From assembly GCA_937896835.1 (NCBI GenBank), contig CALBOJ010000083.1, positions 1-25,279 on the forward strand: a stretch of DNA of 25,279 nucleotides, read 5' to 3'. The position numbers and the translations under genes are program-made. The DNA is from an uncultured Collinsella sp. GTDB taxonomy: Bacteria; Actinomycetota; Coriobacteriia; Coriobacteriales; Coriobacteriaceae. Shown one piece after another: positions 9,300 to 16,533 of this stretch (the stretch's first letter is position 1; each line of letters begins with the position of its first letter). The notes under the pieces were generated by a model. That model ran no database searches. It was not told the DNA's origin and worked only from the letters and a program-made list of their open reading frames with translations.

Positions 9300-10067
9300 C
9301 TACTCGCCTGCCTTGACGACCATAGAGGCGAAGTCGGCAGCCTTGAGCGAAGCGCCGCCCACGAGGGCGCCGTCAACGTCGGGCTTGGCGACGAGCTCGG
9401 CGATGTTGCCGGGCTTGGCGGAACCGCCATACAGCACGCGGATGCCGTTAGCGAGCTCCTCGCCGAACATCTCTTTGAGGGTCTCACGGATAGCACCGCA
9501 GACCTCCTGAGCATCCTCGGCGGTAGCGGTCTTGCCGGTGCCGATGGCCCAGATGGGCTCGTAGGCGACGACGACCTGCTTGGGGCAGGTGATCTCAAGG
9601 CCAGCAAGGCCAGCCTTGACCTGGTTCACGACGTGCTCGACATAGGTGCCAGCCTCGCGGACCTCGAGGGACTCGCCGCAGCAGAAGACGGGAACAAGAC
9701 CGGCGGCAACGAGAGCCTTGGCCTTCTTGTTCTGGTCCTCGTCGGTCTCGTGGAAGTAGTCGCGACGCTCGGAGTGACCGATGATGCAGTAGGTGCAGCC
9801 AGCGGACTTGAGCATGTCGCAAGAAGACTCACCGGTGAAGGCACCCTTGGCCTCCCAGTACACGTTCTGTGCACCGAGGGCGATGGGGGCAGCCTGAATG
9901 CGGTCATGAACCGTGGTGATGTCGATGGTCGGAGGGCAGACGAGCACCTCGACGCCAGCCGGAACCTCGGGCAGAGCCTGAGCCAGCTCGTCGGCGAGCT
10001 TGGCGGCCTCGGCGACGTCGTTGTTCATCTTCCAGTTACCAGCGATAAGAAGGGTGCGATTAGGCAT
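9300..10067 (-). CDS. tpiA: Triosephosphate isomerase
   Basis: This 255-residue TIM barrel interconverts dihydroxyacetone phosphate and glyceraldehyde 3-phosphate. It shows GNWKMN with Lys13, catalytic His98 in IIGHSERR, catalytic Glu170 in AYEPIWAIGTGKTAT and the phosphate-binding LYGGSAKPGN near the end. ATG at 10067 follows GGAGG by 9 bases; earlier in-frame starts lie inside pgk and were rejected. It overlaps pgk by 8 bases and ends 5 bases before gpmI. Confidence 0.98.
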   Translation of the reverse strand: MPNRTLLIAGNWKMNNDVAEAAKLADELAQALPEVPAGVEVLVCPPTIDITTVHDRIQAAPIALGAQNVYWEAKGAFTGESSCDMLKSAGCTYCIIGHSERRDYFHETDEDQNKKAKALVAAGLVPVFCCGESLEVREAGTYVEHVVNQVKAGLAGLEITCPKQVVVAYEPIWAIGTGKTATAEDAQEVCGAIRETLKEMFGEELANGIRVLYGGSAKPGNIAELVAKPDVDGALVGGASLKAADFASMVVKAGE

Positions 10068-11250
10068 CGAGAAGCGCCTCCACTCCGGGCAGGGCCTTAC
10101 CCTCGACGAGCTCCATGGAAGCGCCACCACCGGTGGAGATCCAGCTCATCTTGTCGGCCAGGTTGAACTTGTTGACAGCTGCGACAGAGTCACCACCGCC
10201 GATGATCGAGGTGCAGTCAGCCTCGGCGAGAGCCTCGGCGATAGCCTGGGTGCCGTGAGCAAAGTTGTCAAACTCGAAGACGCCCATGGGGCCGTTCCAG
10301 AACACGGTCTTGGCGCCCTTGACAGCCTCGGCATAGAGCTCCTCGGTCTTGGGACCGATGTCCATACCCTCACGATCGTCGGGGATAGCATCGGAAGCAA
10401 CAACCTCGGGGACAGCGTCCTCGCCAAAGTGATCGGCAACACGGTTGTCGATGGGGAGCAGGATCTTGACACCCTTCTCCTCGGCCTTCTTGAGCATCTC
10501 GCCGGCGCGCTCGACCCAGTCCTCTTCCTTGAGGGACTGGCCAACGGACAGGCCCTGAGCCAGGAAGAAGGTGTAGGCCATGCCGCCACCGATGATCAGG
10601 GTGTCAGCGGAGTCGATGAGGTGATCGAGAACGCCGATCTTGGAGGAAACCTTGGAACCACCGACGATGGCGACGAAGGGACGCTCGGGCTCGGCGAAGA
10701 TGCCGGTCAGCGTGTCGACCTCCTTCTCGAGAAGGAAGCCGGCGACGGCGGGCAGATAAGCGGCGGGGCCCACGACGGAACCCTGGGCGCGGTGAGCGGT
10801 GCCGAAGGCATCGAGAACGAAGACGTCACCATAGGAAGCGAGCTTCTTGGCGATCTCGGGATCGTTCTTCTTCTCACGCTTATCGAAGCGGACGTTCTCG
10901 AGAACGAGAACCTTGCCCGGCTCGACGGCAGCGACAGCCTCGGCAGCCTTCTCGCCGTAGGTGTCGGCGACAAAGGCAACGTCGAGACCAGAGAGCTCAG
11001 CGAGCTTCTTGGCGACGGGCTCGAGGGACAGCTCGGGCTGGAAGCCGGTGCCCTCGGGACGGCCGAGATGGCTCATGAGGATGACGCGAGCGTTGTGCTC
11101 AACGAGGTAGTTGATGGTGGGCAGGGCAGCCTTGATACGGGTGGTGTCGCCAACGACGCCATCCTTGATAGGCACGTTAAAGTCAACGCGGACGAGAACG
11201 CGCTTTCCGTCGACATCGATGTCGCGGACGGTCTTCTTGGTAAAGGCCAT
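10060..11250 (-). CDS. pgk: Phosphoglycerate kinase
   Basis: This 396-residue enzyme transfers phosphate from 1,3-bisphosphoglycerate to ADP. It has the N-domain substrate motif RVDFNVP (21-27), SHLGRP, GGSKVSSKIGVLDHL and the C-domain nucleotide motif GGGDSVAA followed by STGGGASMELVEGKALPG. Size is normal. ATG at 11250 follows AAAGG; a longer in-frame start at 11286 would add 12 residues that homologues lack. Its stop overlaps the tpiA start by 8 bases, so the two are translationally coupled. Confidence 0.98.
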   Translation of the reverse strand: MAFTKKTVRDIDVDGKRVLVRVDFNVPIKDGVVGDTTRIKAALPTINYLVEHNARVILMSHLGRPEGTGFQPELSLEPVAKKLAELSGLDVAFVADTYGEKAAEAVAAVEPGKVLVLENVRFDKREKKNDPEIAKKLASYGDVFVLDAFGTAHRAQGSVVGPAAYLPAVAGFLLEKEVDTLTGIFAEPERPFVAIVGGSKVSSKIGVLDHLIDSADTLIIGGGMAYTFFLAQGLSVGQSLKEEDWVERAGEMLKKAEEKGVKILLPIDNRVADHFGEDAVPEVVASDAIPDDREGMDIGPKTEELYAEAVKGAKTVFWNGPMGVFEFDNFAHGTQAIAEALAEADCTSIIGGGDSVAAVNKFNLADKMSWISTGGGASMELVEGKALPGVEALLDA

Positions 11251-11273
11251 GTTTGCTTCTACCTTTCGTACGT

Positions 11274-11296
11274 GTCTGCCTCCCATTACGGCAGAC
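11274..11296 (-). promoter_or_regulatory. Leader hairpin just upstream of the pgk ribosome binding site
   Basis: GTCTGCC and GGCAGAC pair perfectly around a 9-base loop, about 24 bases before the pgk start. It could protect the 5' end of a processed pgk-tpiA-gpmI message. No T tract follows. Confidence 0.4.
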
Positions 11297-11306
11297 GATT
11301 TCTTAT

Positions 11307-11353
11307 AAAAAGGGCGCGACCCTAGGGTGTAAGCCCTATAAGGCCGCGCCCTT
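11307..11353 (-). terminator. Intrinsic terminator after gapA
   Basis: The arms AAGGGCGCG and CGCGCCCTT pair around a loop that contains a smaller inner stem, followed in the minus direction by TTTTTATAA. It separates gapA from pgk. No convincing promoter lies between it and pgk, so partial read-through is likely. Confidence 0.8.
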
Positions 11354-11390
11354 CTTTAGACGCTCAACGAGCTATTCGCTAAAAGCTAAA

Positions 11391-12416
11391 TTAAGCAACG
11401 AACTTCTCGAAGTACTTGATGGTGCGGACCATCTGAGAGGTGTAGGAGTTCTCGTTGTCGTACCAAGAGGTGACCTGAACGAGGGTCTGGCCGTTGCCGA
11501 GGTCAGAGCACATGGTCTGAGTGGCGTCGAAGATGGAGCCGTGGGTCTCGCCGACGATGTCGCGGGAGACGATCTGGTCCTCGTTGTAGGCGAAGGTCTC
11601 GGGGATGGTCTCGGCGTAGGCCTTCATGGCAGCGTTGACCTCGTCGACGGTGACCTTCTTGTCAACGACGGCGTAGAGGTTGGTCAGCGAGCCGGTCGGC
11701 GTCGGGACGCGCTGGGCGGCACCGATGAGCTTGCCGTTGAGCTCGGGGAGAACCAGGCCGATGGCCTTGGCAGCGCCCGTGGTGTTCGGGACGATGTTCT
11801 CGGAGCAGGCGCGGGAGCGACGGAAGTTGCCCTTGCGCTGCGGGCCGTCGAGCGGCATCTGGTCGCCGGTGAAGGCGTGGATGGTGGTCATGATGCCGGA
11901 CACGATGGGAGCGAAGTCGTTCAGACCCTTGGCCATCGGGGCGAGGCAGTTGGTGGTGCAGGAAGCAGCGGAGATGATGTTGTCCTCAGCGGTCAGCGTC
12001 TCATGGTTGACGTTGTACACGATGGTGGGCAGATCGCTGCCGGCCGGAGCGGAGATGACGGCCTTCTTGGCGCCAGCGTTGATGTGGGCCTGAGCCTTAG
12101 CCTTGCTGGTGTAGAAGCCGGTGCACTCGAGAACGACGTCGACGTCAAGGTCGCCCCAAGGCAGGTTGTTGGCGTCGGCCTCCTTGTAGATCTTGATCTC
12201 CTTGCCGTCAACGGTGATGGAATCCTCGCCAGCAACGACCTCGTGATCGCGAGCGTAGTTGCCCTGCGTGGAGTCGTACTTCAGCAGGTAAGCGAGCATA
12301 TCGGGAGAGGTGAGGTCGTTGATAGCGACGATCTCGGAGCCCTCATGACCGAACATCTGACGGAAAGCCAGACGACCGATGCGACCGAAGCCGTTAATAG
12401 CAACCTTTACTGCCAT
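11391..12416 (-). CDS. gapA: Glyceraldehyde-3-phosphate dehydrogenase, type I
   Basis: This 341-residue enzyme of lower glycolysis oxidises and phosphorylates glyceraldehyde 3-phosphate to 1,3-bisphosphoglycerate. It starts with the NAD-binding MAVKVAINGFGRIGR, has Asp34 in INDL (NAD preference), the catalytic Cys153 in SASCTTNC and His180 in TTIHAFTGDQ, and ends in SWYDNENSYTSQMVRTIKYF. Length and motifs are normal. ATG at 12416 follows AAAGGAG by 6 bases. It has its own promoter region upstream and an intrinsic terminator downstream, so it can be expressed separately from pgk-tpiA-gpmI. Confidence 0.98.
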   Translation of the reverse strand: MAVKVAINGFGRIGRLAFRQMFGHEGSEIVAINDLTSPDMLAYLLKYDSTQGNYARDHEVVAGEDSITVDGKEIKIYKEADANNLPWGDLDVDVVLECTGFYTSKAKAQAHINAGAKKAVISAPAGSDLPTIVYNVNHETLTAEDNIISAASCTTNCLAPMAKGLNDFAPIVSGIMTTIHAFTGDQMPLDGPQRKGNFRRSRACSENIVPNTTGAAKAIGLVLPELNGKLIGAAQRVPTPTGSLTNLYAVVDKKVTVDEVNAAMKAYAETIPETFAYNEDQIVSRDIVGETHGSIFDATQTMCSDLGNGQTLVQVTSWYDNENSYTSQMVRTIKYFEKFVA

Positions 12417-12488
12417 TGTGTCTCCTTTCGTAAGGCCCCCGCGAGCTACAGCGCCCGCCGTTGAGGCCCACAAACTAACCACTCGCCT

Positions 12489-12494
12489 AATATA
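12489..12494 (-). promoter_or_regulatory. Candidate -10 box of gapA
   Basis: TATATT stands 73 bases upstream of the gapA start codon in a markedly AT-rich gap (12480-12600), right after an A8 run on the minus strand. The -35 is weak (about TGAAAT at 17 bases), so an activator or the A tract may help. The GC-rich leader contains complementary GGCC blocks that can fold. Confidence 0.45.
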
Positions 12495-12550
12495 CCTTTT
12501 TTTTGACTTGAATTTCACGAGAATGCTCGAAATTGAAAATCAAATTTACG

Positions 12551-12564
12551 TTAAAACGTTTTAA
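12551..12564. promoter_or_regulatory. Perfect 14-bp palindrome upstream of gapA (candidate operator)
   Basis: TTAAAACGTTTTAA is fully self-complementary, with the central CG step typical of LacI/GalR-type operators. It lies in the AT-rich gap between whiA and gapA, about 57 bases upstream of the best -10 box. It is the only perfect palindrome of this length I saw in that gap. Confidence 0.45.
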
Positions 12565-12609
12565 AGACTAAAATAGCAGCTAAATCCATATATAAGTCGT
12601 TACTTCAAA

Positions 12610-13539
12610 CTACCTGTTTGCTTCAATGAGCTTTTCAAGCCGTAAAACACGATGGTAGAGGGCTGACTTCGACAAGGGAGGGTCAGCCATCTCCCCCAAA
12701 TCACGCAGCGACAGATCAGGATAGCGCTCGCGCAGGTCGCAAAAGACCGCCAAGGCATCCGGAAGCGCATCGCGAAGGCCACGCTGCTCGAGCTCATCGA
12801 TAAGCGCAAGCTGATGTTGGGCAGCACCGGCGCTTCTGGTCTGGTTGGCGAGCTCGGCATTCACGCGACGGTTCACATCGTTCTTAACCAACTTGACCGC
12901 GCGCGCCTCCTCAATCTCGGCAACGCTGCGCTTGGCACCAATCAGCTTTAATAGATGCTCGATTTCCTCGGCGCTCTTAATGTACACGGCATATGACCCC
13001 CGCCGTGCATTAACACGAGCATGGACCCCAATCTGCTCCAACAGCTCGCAAAGTCCCTTGGCATATTGCTCGCCCTGCACAGCGATCTCCAGATGAAAAT
13101 CGCCGCGTGGATCGGCCACGAAGCCGCCCGCGATGAGCGCGCCGCGGATATAGGCAAGTCTACAGCATGGACGGGCGACAATGTGACGCGGCACACCTGC
13201 GACGAGCCCTCCCCTACGGTCGAGAATGCCCAGCAGCACCAGAGCCTTATCCAAATCGGGCTGATCAGGCAAGGTGATGAGGTAGTTTCGAACCTTATGC
13301 AATACAGATTTACGGACGGTGAACTCCGTTTTGAGCTTAAGGATACGATGCGTCAGCGTGATCATCGTGCGCGCGACGGCTCCCGTCTCAGTCGCAACCG
13401 TCAAACGATACCGCCCAGAGCCGGTAAGCGAGAGCGTACCGCTCACGCGCGTGAGGGCGGCAAGCGTCGACAAGTCGCAGTATTCACATTCGGGTTCGCA
13501 GCGCGCAAGCTCGTCGCGCACCTCAGCGGTAAACGACAT
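12610..13539 (-). CDS. whiA: DNA-binding protein WhiA
   Basis: This 309-residue protein has the WhiA layout: an N-terminal degenerate LAGLIDADG homing-endonuclease fold (about residues 20-200, including YIRGALIAGGFVADPRGDFHLEI) and a C-terminal helix-turn-helix ending in LSLRDLGEMADPPLSKSALYHRVLRLEKL. WhiA is a transcription factor controlling sporulation septation in Streptomyces and is broadly kept in non-sporulating Gram-positive bacteria, where it affects cell division. It starts 6 bases after rapZ with only a weak ribosome binding site (AGG), which suggests translational coupling. The gene order rapZ-whiA-gapA-pgk-tpiA is the conserved actinobacterial one. Confidence 0.95.
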   Translation of the reverse strand: MSFTAEVRDELARCEPECEYCDLSTLAALTRVSGTLSLTGSGRYRLTVATETGAVARTMITLTHRILKLKTEFTVRKSVLHKVRNYLITLPDQPDLDKALVLLGILDRRGGLVAGVPRHIVARPCCRLAYIRGALIAGGFVADPRGDFHLEIAVQGEQYAKGLCELLEQIGVHARVNARRGSYAVYIKSAEEIEHLLKLIGAKRSVAEIEEARAVKLVKNDVNRRVNAELANQTRSAGAAQHQLALIDELEQRGLRDALPDALAVFCDLRERYPDLSLRDLGEMADPPLSKSALYHRVLRLEKLIEANR

Positions 13540-13545
13540 GCAGGC

Positions 13546-14448
13546 CTATGCCTTCGTGTTGGCGCGCGACAGGTCGCGGTGGGAGATGCTCACATGGTAC
13601 TGAGCGCCTTCCAGGTAACGGGCCGTGGCCTCGGCAATGGCAACGCTGCGGTGCTGGCCGCCCGTGCAGCCGATGGCGATAGAAAGCTGCGGCTTACCCT
13701 CCGCGATATAGCCCGGCATCACCGTATCGAGCAGCTGTGTCCAAGCCTTCCAAAACTCCTGCGTCTTGGGATGGTCCAGAACAAAATCGGAGACCTTTTT
13801 ATCGAGACCGGTCATCGTGCGCATCTCGGGATCGTAGAACGGATTAGGCAGGAAGCGGACGTCGATCATAATGTCCGCCTCGACGGGCATGCCGTGCTTA
13901 AAGCCAAACGAGAACACGTGGACGTCCATGAGCTGCTGGTCGGACAGCTCGGAAAATGCCATACGTAGCTTGTTGCGCAGCGCAGAGGTGCGCAGACGGC
14001 TCGTGTCGATAATCATATCGGCTCGGTCGCGCACGCCCTGAAGCTGAAGGCGCTCGCGCTGAATGGCATCGGCCGTAGTCTCCCCCGGCTTGGCAATGGG
14101 ATGACGGCGGCGATTTTCGCTGTAGCGACGAATCAGCACCTCGTCAGAAGCCTCCAGGAACACGATGTCGCAGCTCATCTCGCGCTCTTCGAGCGCGGCG
14201 ACCGCATCGAGCAACTCGTCAAACAGTCCCTGGCTACGCAAATCGCAGGTGACGGCGAGATGCCTGCCCACGCCCGTATTGATGCCGACGAGCTCGGCAA
14301 GCTGGGCGATGAGACGCGGAGGCAGGTTATCGATGCAAAAATAGCCCATGTCCTCGAACACGTGCATGGCCTGCGTGCGGCCCGATCCGGACATTCCGGT
14401 GATGATGACGATATCGGGGATGCGCTCCGAGCGCTCCGCCGCATCCAT
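13546..14448 (-). CDS. rapZ: RapZ/YvcJ-family nucleotide-binding protein
   Basis: This 300-residue P-loop protein matches the RapZ family. It has the Walker A-like motif GMSGSGRT (18-25), the CIDNLPPRLI segment (38-47), the DVRFLPNPF segment in the middle and the C-terminal GCTGGQHRSV motif. In E. coli the homologue is an RNase E adaptor for the small RNA GlmZ that controls GlcN6P synthesis; in Gram-positive bacteria it is a nucleotide-binding protein of unclear target. The Walker lysine is arginine, as in several actinobacterial members. ATG at 14448 was chosen because AAAGGGAG lies 6 bases before it. It ends 6 bases before whiA; the yvcK gene that usually lies between them is absent. Confidence 0.93.
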   Translation of the reverse strand: MDAAERSERIPDIVIITGMSGSGRTQAMHVFEDMGYFCIDNLPPRLIAQLAELVGINTGVGRHLAVTCDLRSQGLFDELLDAVAALEEREMSCDIVFLEASDEVLIRRYSENRRRHPIAKPGETTADAIQRERLQLQGVRDRADMIIDTSRLRTSALRNKLRMAFSELSDQQLMDVHVFSFGFKHGMPVEADIMIDVRFLPNPFYDPEMRTMTGLDKKVSDFVLDHPKTQEFWKAWTQLLDTVMPGYIAEGKPQLSIAIGCTGGQHRSVAIAEATARYLEGAQYHVSISHRDLSRANTKA

Positions 14449-14478
14449 GGCATCTCCCTTTTGCATGTGCTGCCTCCC

Positions 14479-14516
14479 GAAAACAAGCGCGGGACCCAGC
14501 AACCCGGATCCCGCGC
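14479..14516 (-). terminator. Intrinsic terminator after nanE (or attenuator in the rapZ leader)
   Basis: The arms GCGCGGGATCC and GGGTCCCGCGC form an 11-bp stem (one G-U pair) around an 8-base loop, followed in the minus direction by TTGTTTTC. It ends the sialic acid operon and stands only 31 bases before the rapZ start codon, leaving no room for a promoter after it. rapZ must therefore be transcribed through this hairpin, unless a promoter overlaps it. Confidence 0.7.
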
Positions 14517-14534
14517 GGTCAATTGCCTATATTG

Positions 14535-14540
14535 AGTATA
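14535..14540 (-). promoter_or_regulatory. Candidate -10 box for rapZ-whiA
   Basis: TATACT lies between the nanE stop and the GC hairpin that precedes rapZ. No good -35 is visible at 17 bases. If used, the transcript would start upstream of the hairpin at 14487-14516, so the hairpin would sit in the rapZ leader. Confidence 0.3.
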
Positions 14541-14567
14541 CCGCCCCGAGCGGATACGAGGCCTGTC

Positions 14568-15254
14568 TTACGCCTCAAGCGCAGCCTTGAACCAACTCGT
14601 AATACTCGTGGGGTGCGTGATGGCGGTGCCGACGACAACGGCCCAGGCGCCAGCATCGATCGCGGCGCGAGCCTCCTCGGGCGTATGCACGCGACCCTCG
14701 CAAATGATGGGAAGGCCGGGGAATTCCTCGGTCGCCTGACGCAGGAGCGGCAGATCGGGGCCATCGGCCATGGTGCAGTCGATGGCGGCGACGCCGTGAG
14801 AAAGCGTGGTGGATACCAGGTCAAAGCCCATATCAACAGCACGGCGAATATCCTCGATGGTGGCACAATCCGCCATCAGGAGCACACCCTCCTCGTGCAG
14901 CGGGCGGAAGGTATCCTCGACCGTCTTGCCATCGGGGCGCGGACGATCGGTGGCGTCGATCGCCACGATATCGGCACCGGCAGCAACGCAGGCGCGAGCG
15001 TGACGCAGCGTCGGCGTGATATAAACGCCCTCGTGCCCATCCTTCCACAGGCCGATGACGGGAACCTCACAGCGACCCTTAATGGCGGCAATGTCGGCAA
15101 GGCCCTGGCAGCGAATGGCGGCGGCGCCGCCAAGCTCGCAAGCGCGAGACATTTGAGCCATGGTCTCGGGCGTACGAAGCGGCTCGCCCATATACGCCTG
15201 AACGCTCACGACGAGCTTGCCCTTCAGGGATTGAATCAAAGGATCGACGGTCAT
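14568..15254 (-). CDS. nanE: Putative N-acetylmannosamine-6-phosphate 2-epimerase
   Basis: This 228-residue TIM-barrel protein is a clear NanE. It shows the N-terminal LKGKLVVSVQAYMGEPL segment, AIRCQGLADIAAIK (46-59), the catalytic lysine Lys71 in GLWKD, the phosphate-side DATDRPRP (100-107), Glu186 in ICEGRV and the closing VVVGTAITHPTSIT (206-219). It converts ManNAc-6-phosphate to GlcNAc-6-phosphate, which then enters amino sugar breakdown; the nagA/nagB genes needed next are not in this window. ATG at 15254 is preferred over a longer reading because it follows GAAAGG and matches the family start. It is the last gene of the operon and is followed by a GC-rich terminator-like hairpin. Confidence 0.93.
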   Translation of the reverse strand: MTVDPLIQSLKGKLVVSVQAYMGEPLRTPETMAQMSRACELGGAAAIRCQGLADIAAIKGRCEVPVIGLWKDGHEGVYITPTLRHARACVAAGADIVAIDATDRPRPDGKTVEDTFRPLHEEGVLLMADCATIEDIRRAVDMGFDLVSTTLSHGVAAIDCTMADGPDLPLLRQATEEFPGLPIICEGRVHTPEEARAAIDAGAWAVVVGTAITHPTSITSWFKAALEA

Positions 15255-15272
15255 GTTCGACTCAACCTTTCT

Positions 15273-15377
15273 AAAAACAGCCTTCTGAGACACCGCACCT
15301 TGACGTTCAAACCGTCGCTCACGTACCGAAGTACGCTTCGCTCCTCTTTCACGTCAATCTGCGGCACCTCAGAAGGC
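15273..15377 (-). terminator. Long branched stem-loop with T tract between the kinase and nanE genes (attenuator-like)
   Basis: The outer stem GCCTTCTGAG/CTCAGAAGGC (15280-15289 with 15368-15377) is followed inward by CCGCA/TGCGG and TTGACGT/ACGTCAA, so about 22 pairs are interrupted by small internal loops. At the apex the minus strand carries CGTAC-TTCG-GTACG (15335-15322), a C(UUCG)G tetraloop of the very stable kind. The outer stem is followed in the minus direction by CTGTTTTTAG, a short T tract, just before the nanE ribosome binding site. It could terminate part of the transcripts or protect the upstream message. The length and nesting are unlike a simple terminator. Confidence 0.65.
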
Positions 15378-15394
15378 GCACTTGGTAGTTATGT

Positions 15395-16360
15395 TTACTT
15401 CAACGATGCAAGAAGGTGTTCGGCGGCACCGATGAGCGGAGCATCGCCCTCCAGAGAACCGATGAGGATCGGCGTGTCCTGAAGCGGATCGAGCGCCTGG
15501 CTGGCATAGCCCTCGTGCACCGAATCCTTCCACGTCTGCGAACGCCAATCGGGACCTTGGTGAATCACGCCACCCGAAAGCACGATGACCTCAGGGTCCA
15601 GGATGTTAGCGAGCGAGCCCAAGCTGGCACCCAGCGCAAAGCCGGCGTCATGGATGACCTCGGTCGCCTTTGCGTCGCCCGCACGGCACAGGTCGTTCAC
15701 ATCGCGACCGACCGAAGGACGGCTGGGGTCGACGCGACCAAAGCGCTCATCGTACATACGACCAATGGAAGTGCCCGAAGCAACCGACTCCAGATGGCCG
15801 GAACGCCCGCAGGCGCAGGGAATGCCGGCGGCAGCCGAGCACTCGATGTGGCCCATATGACCGGCAGCACCATGGAAGCCCTGCATCACGCGGCCGTTCT
15901 CGACATATGCGCCGCCGATGCCCGTACCGATGCCAAGACACAAGACGGAGAACTTGCCCTTGCCGACGCCCCAGTGGGCCTCGCCCAGAGCATGAGCCTG
16001 CACGTCGCCTACAACGGCAACGGGAAGACCGAGGTCCTCGCGCAGACGCGGCCCCAACTGAACGCCGGACCAGCCGGGCATGATCTCGTTGGCATACGCA
16101 ATGGCACCCGTCTTGGGATCGACAACGCCGGCGGCACCGATACCGACGCCAAGGACCTCGACATCGGGATTCGCCTCGAGAGCAGCCTTGATGGACGCCT
16201 CGATACGCTGGAAGACGGCCTCGCCGCCCTCTTGGGCCTCGGTGGGAACCTCGGCCTCAAAAACGGGATGGGGCACACTACCGTCAGCCGGGTACTCCAT
16301 AATGGCGGTCGCAATCTTGGTGCCGCCGATATCGACAGAGCAGACGTACTTGTTCTCCAT
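15395..16360 (-). CDS. nanK: ROK-family sugar kinase, probable N-acetylmannosamine kinase
   Basis: This 321-residue cytoplasmic kinase has the ROK phosphate-binding motif DIGGTK (10-15), the catalytic-loop Asp119 in VVGDVQAHALGEA, the second phosphate motif LGIGTGIGG (142-150) and the ROK zinc motif HMGHIEC...CACGRSGHLE (168-191). In the zinc motif the usual last cysteine is His189. Placed between an N-acetylneuraminate lyase-type gene and nanE, it most likely phosphorylates N-acetylmannosamine to the 6-phosphate; glucokinase or N-acetylglucosamine kinase activity is the alternative because ROK sequences predict sugar specificity poorly. ATG at 16360 has AAGGAG 7 bases before it. It is flanked on both sides by large intercistronic stem-loops, suggesting separate control of its message level. 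Confidence 0.85.
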   Translation of the reverse strand: MENKYVCSVDIGGTKIATAIMEYPADGSVPHPVFEAEVPTEAQEGGEAVFQRIEASIKAALEANPDVEVLGVGIGAAGVVDPKTGAIAYANEIMPGWSGVQLGPRLREDLGLPVAVVGDVQAHALGEAHWGVGKGKFSVLCLGIGTGIGGAYVENGRVMQGFHGAAGHMGHIECSAAAGIPCACGRSGHLESVASGTSIGRMYDERFGRVDPSRPSVGRDVNDLCRAGDAKATEVIHDAGFALGASLGSLANILDPEVIVLSGGVIHQGPDWRSQTWKDSVHEGYASQALDPLQDTPILIGSLEGDAPLIGAAEHLLASLK

Positions 16361-16427
16361 GTCGCTCTCCTTAGGAGATAAAAAACAACTACAGGAAATG
16401 AAGGCTGCGTTATCGCCGCAGCTTGGT

Positions 16428-16533
16428 AAAGGTTTCCCGGGTGCCCGAGGTTGGGGTGAAAGCGGTCGGGCGTTGACCTAATGGGTCACGCTCGACCGCT
16501 TGAGCCCCAAGATCGGGTGCCCGGGAAAGCTTT
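16428..16533. repeat. 106-nt nearly perfect inverted repeat between the aldolase and kinase genes
   Basis: The whole aldolase-kinase gap folds into one long hairpin. The left arm starts AAAGGTTTCCCGGGTG and the right arm ends CCGGGAAAGCTTT; pairing continues through TTGGGG/CCCCAA, AAGCGGTCG/CGACCGCTT and TGACC/GGTCA to a loop of about 5 bases at 16479-16483. Some 45 pairs form with only a few interruptions. Several of these are G-U pairs if the plus strand is transcribed and A-C mismatches in the operon (minus) transcript. The right arm reaches the last codons of the aldolase gene. A second small hairpin (GCTGCG/CGCAGC, 16404-16422) follows before the kinase gene. No T tract follows the long stem directly, so it is not a standard terminator. 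Confidence 0.85.

Noticed and set aside
14487..14516. The GC hairpin before rapZ as a riboswitch aptamer.
   Set aside because: It is a single simple stem without the conserved core of a known riboswitch; terminator or attenuator is the simpler reading.
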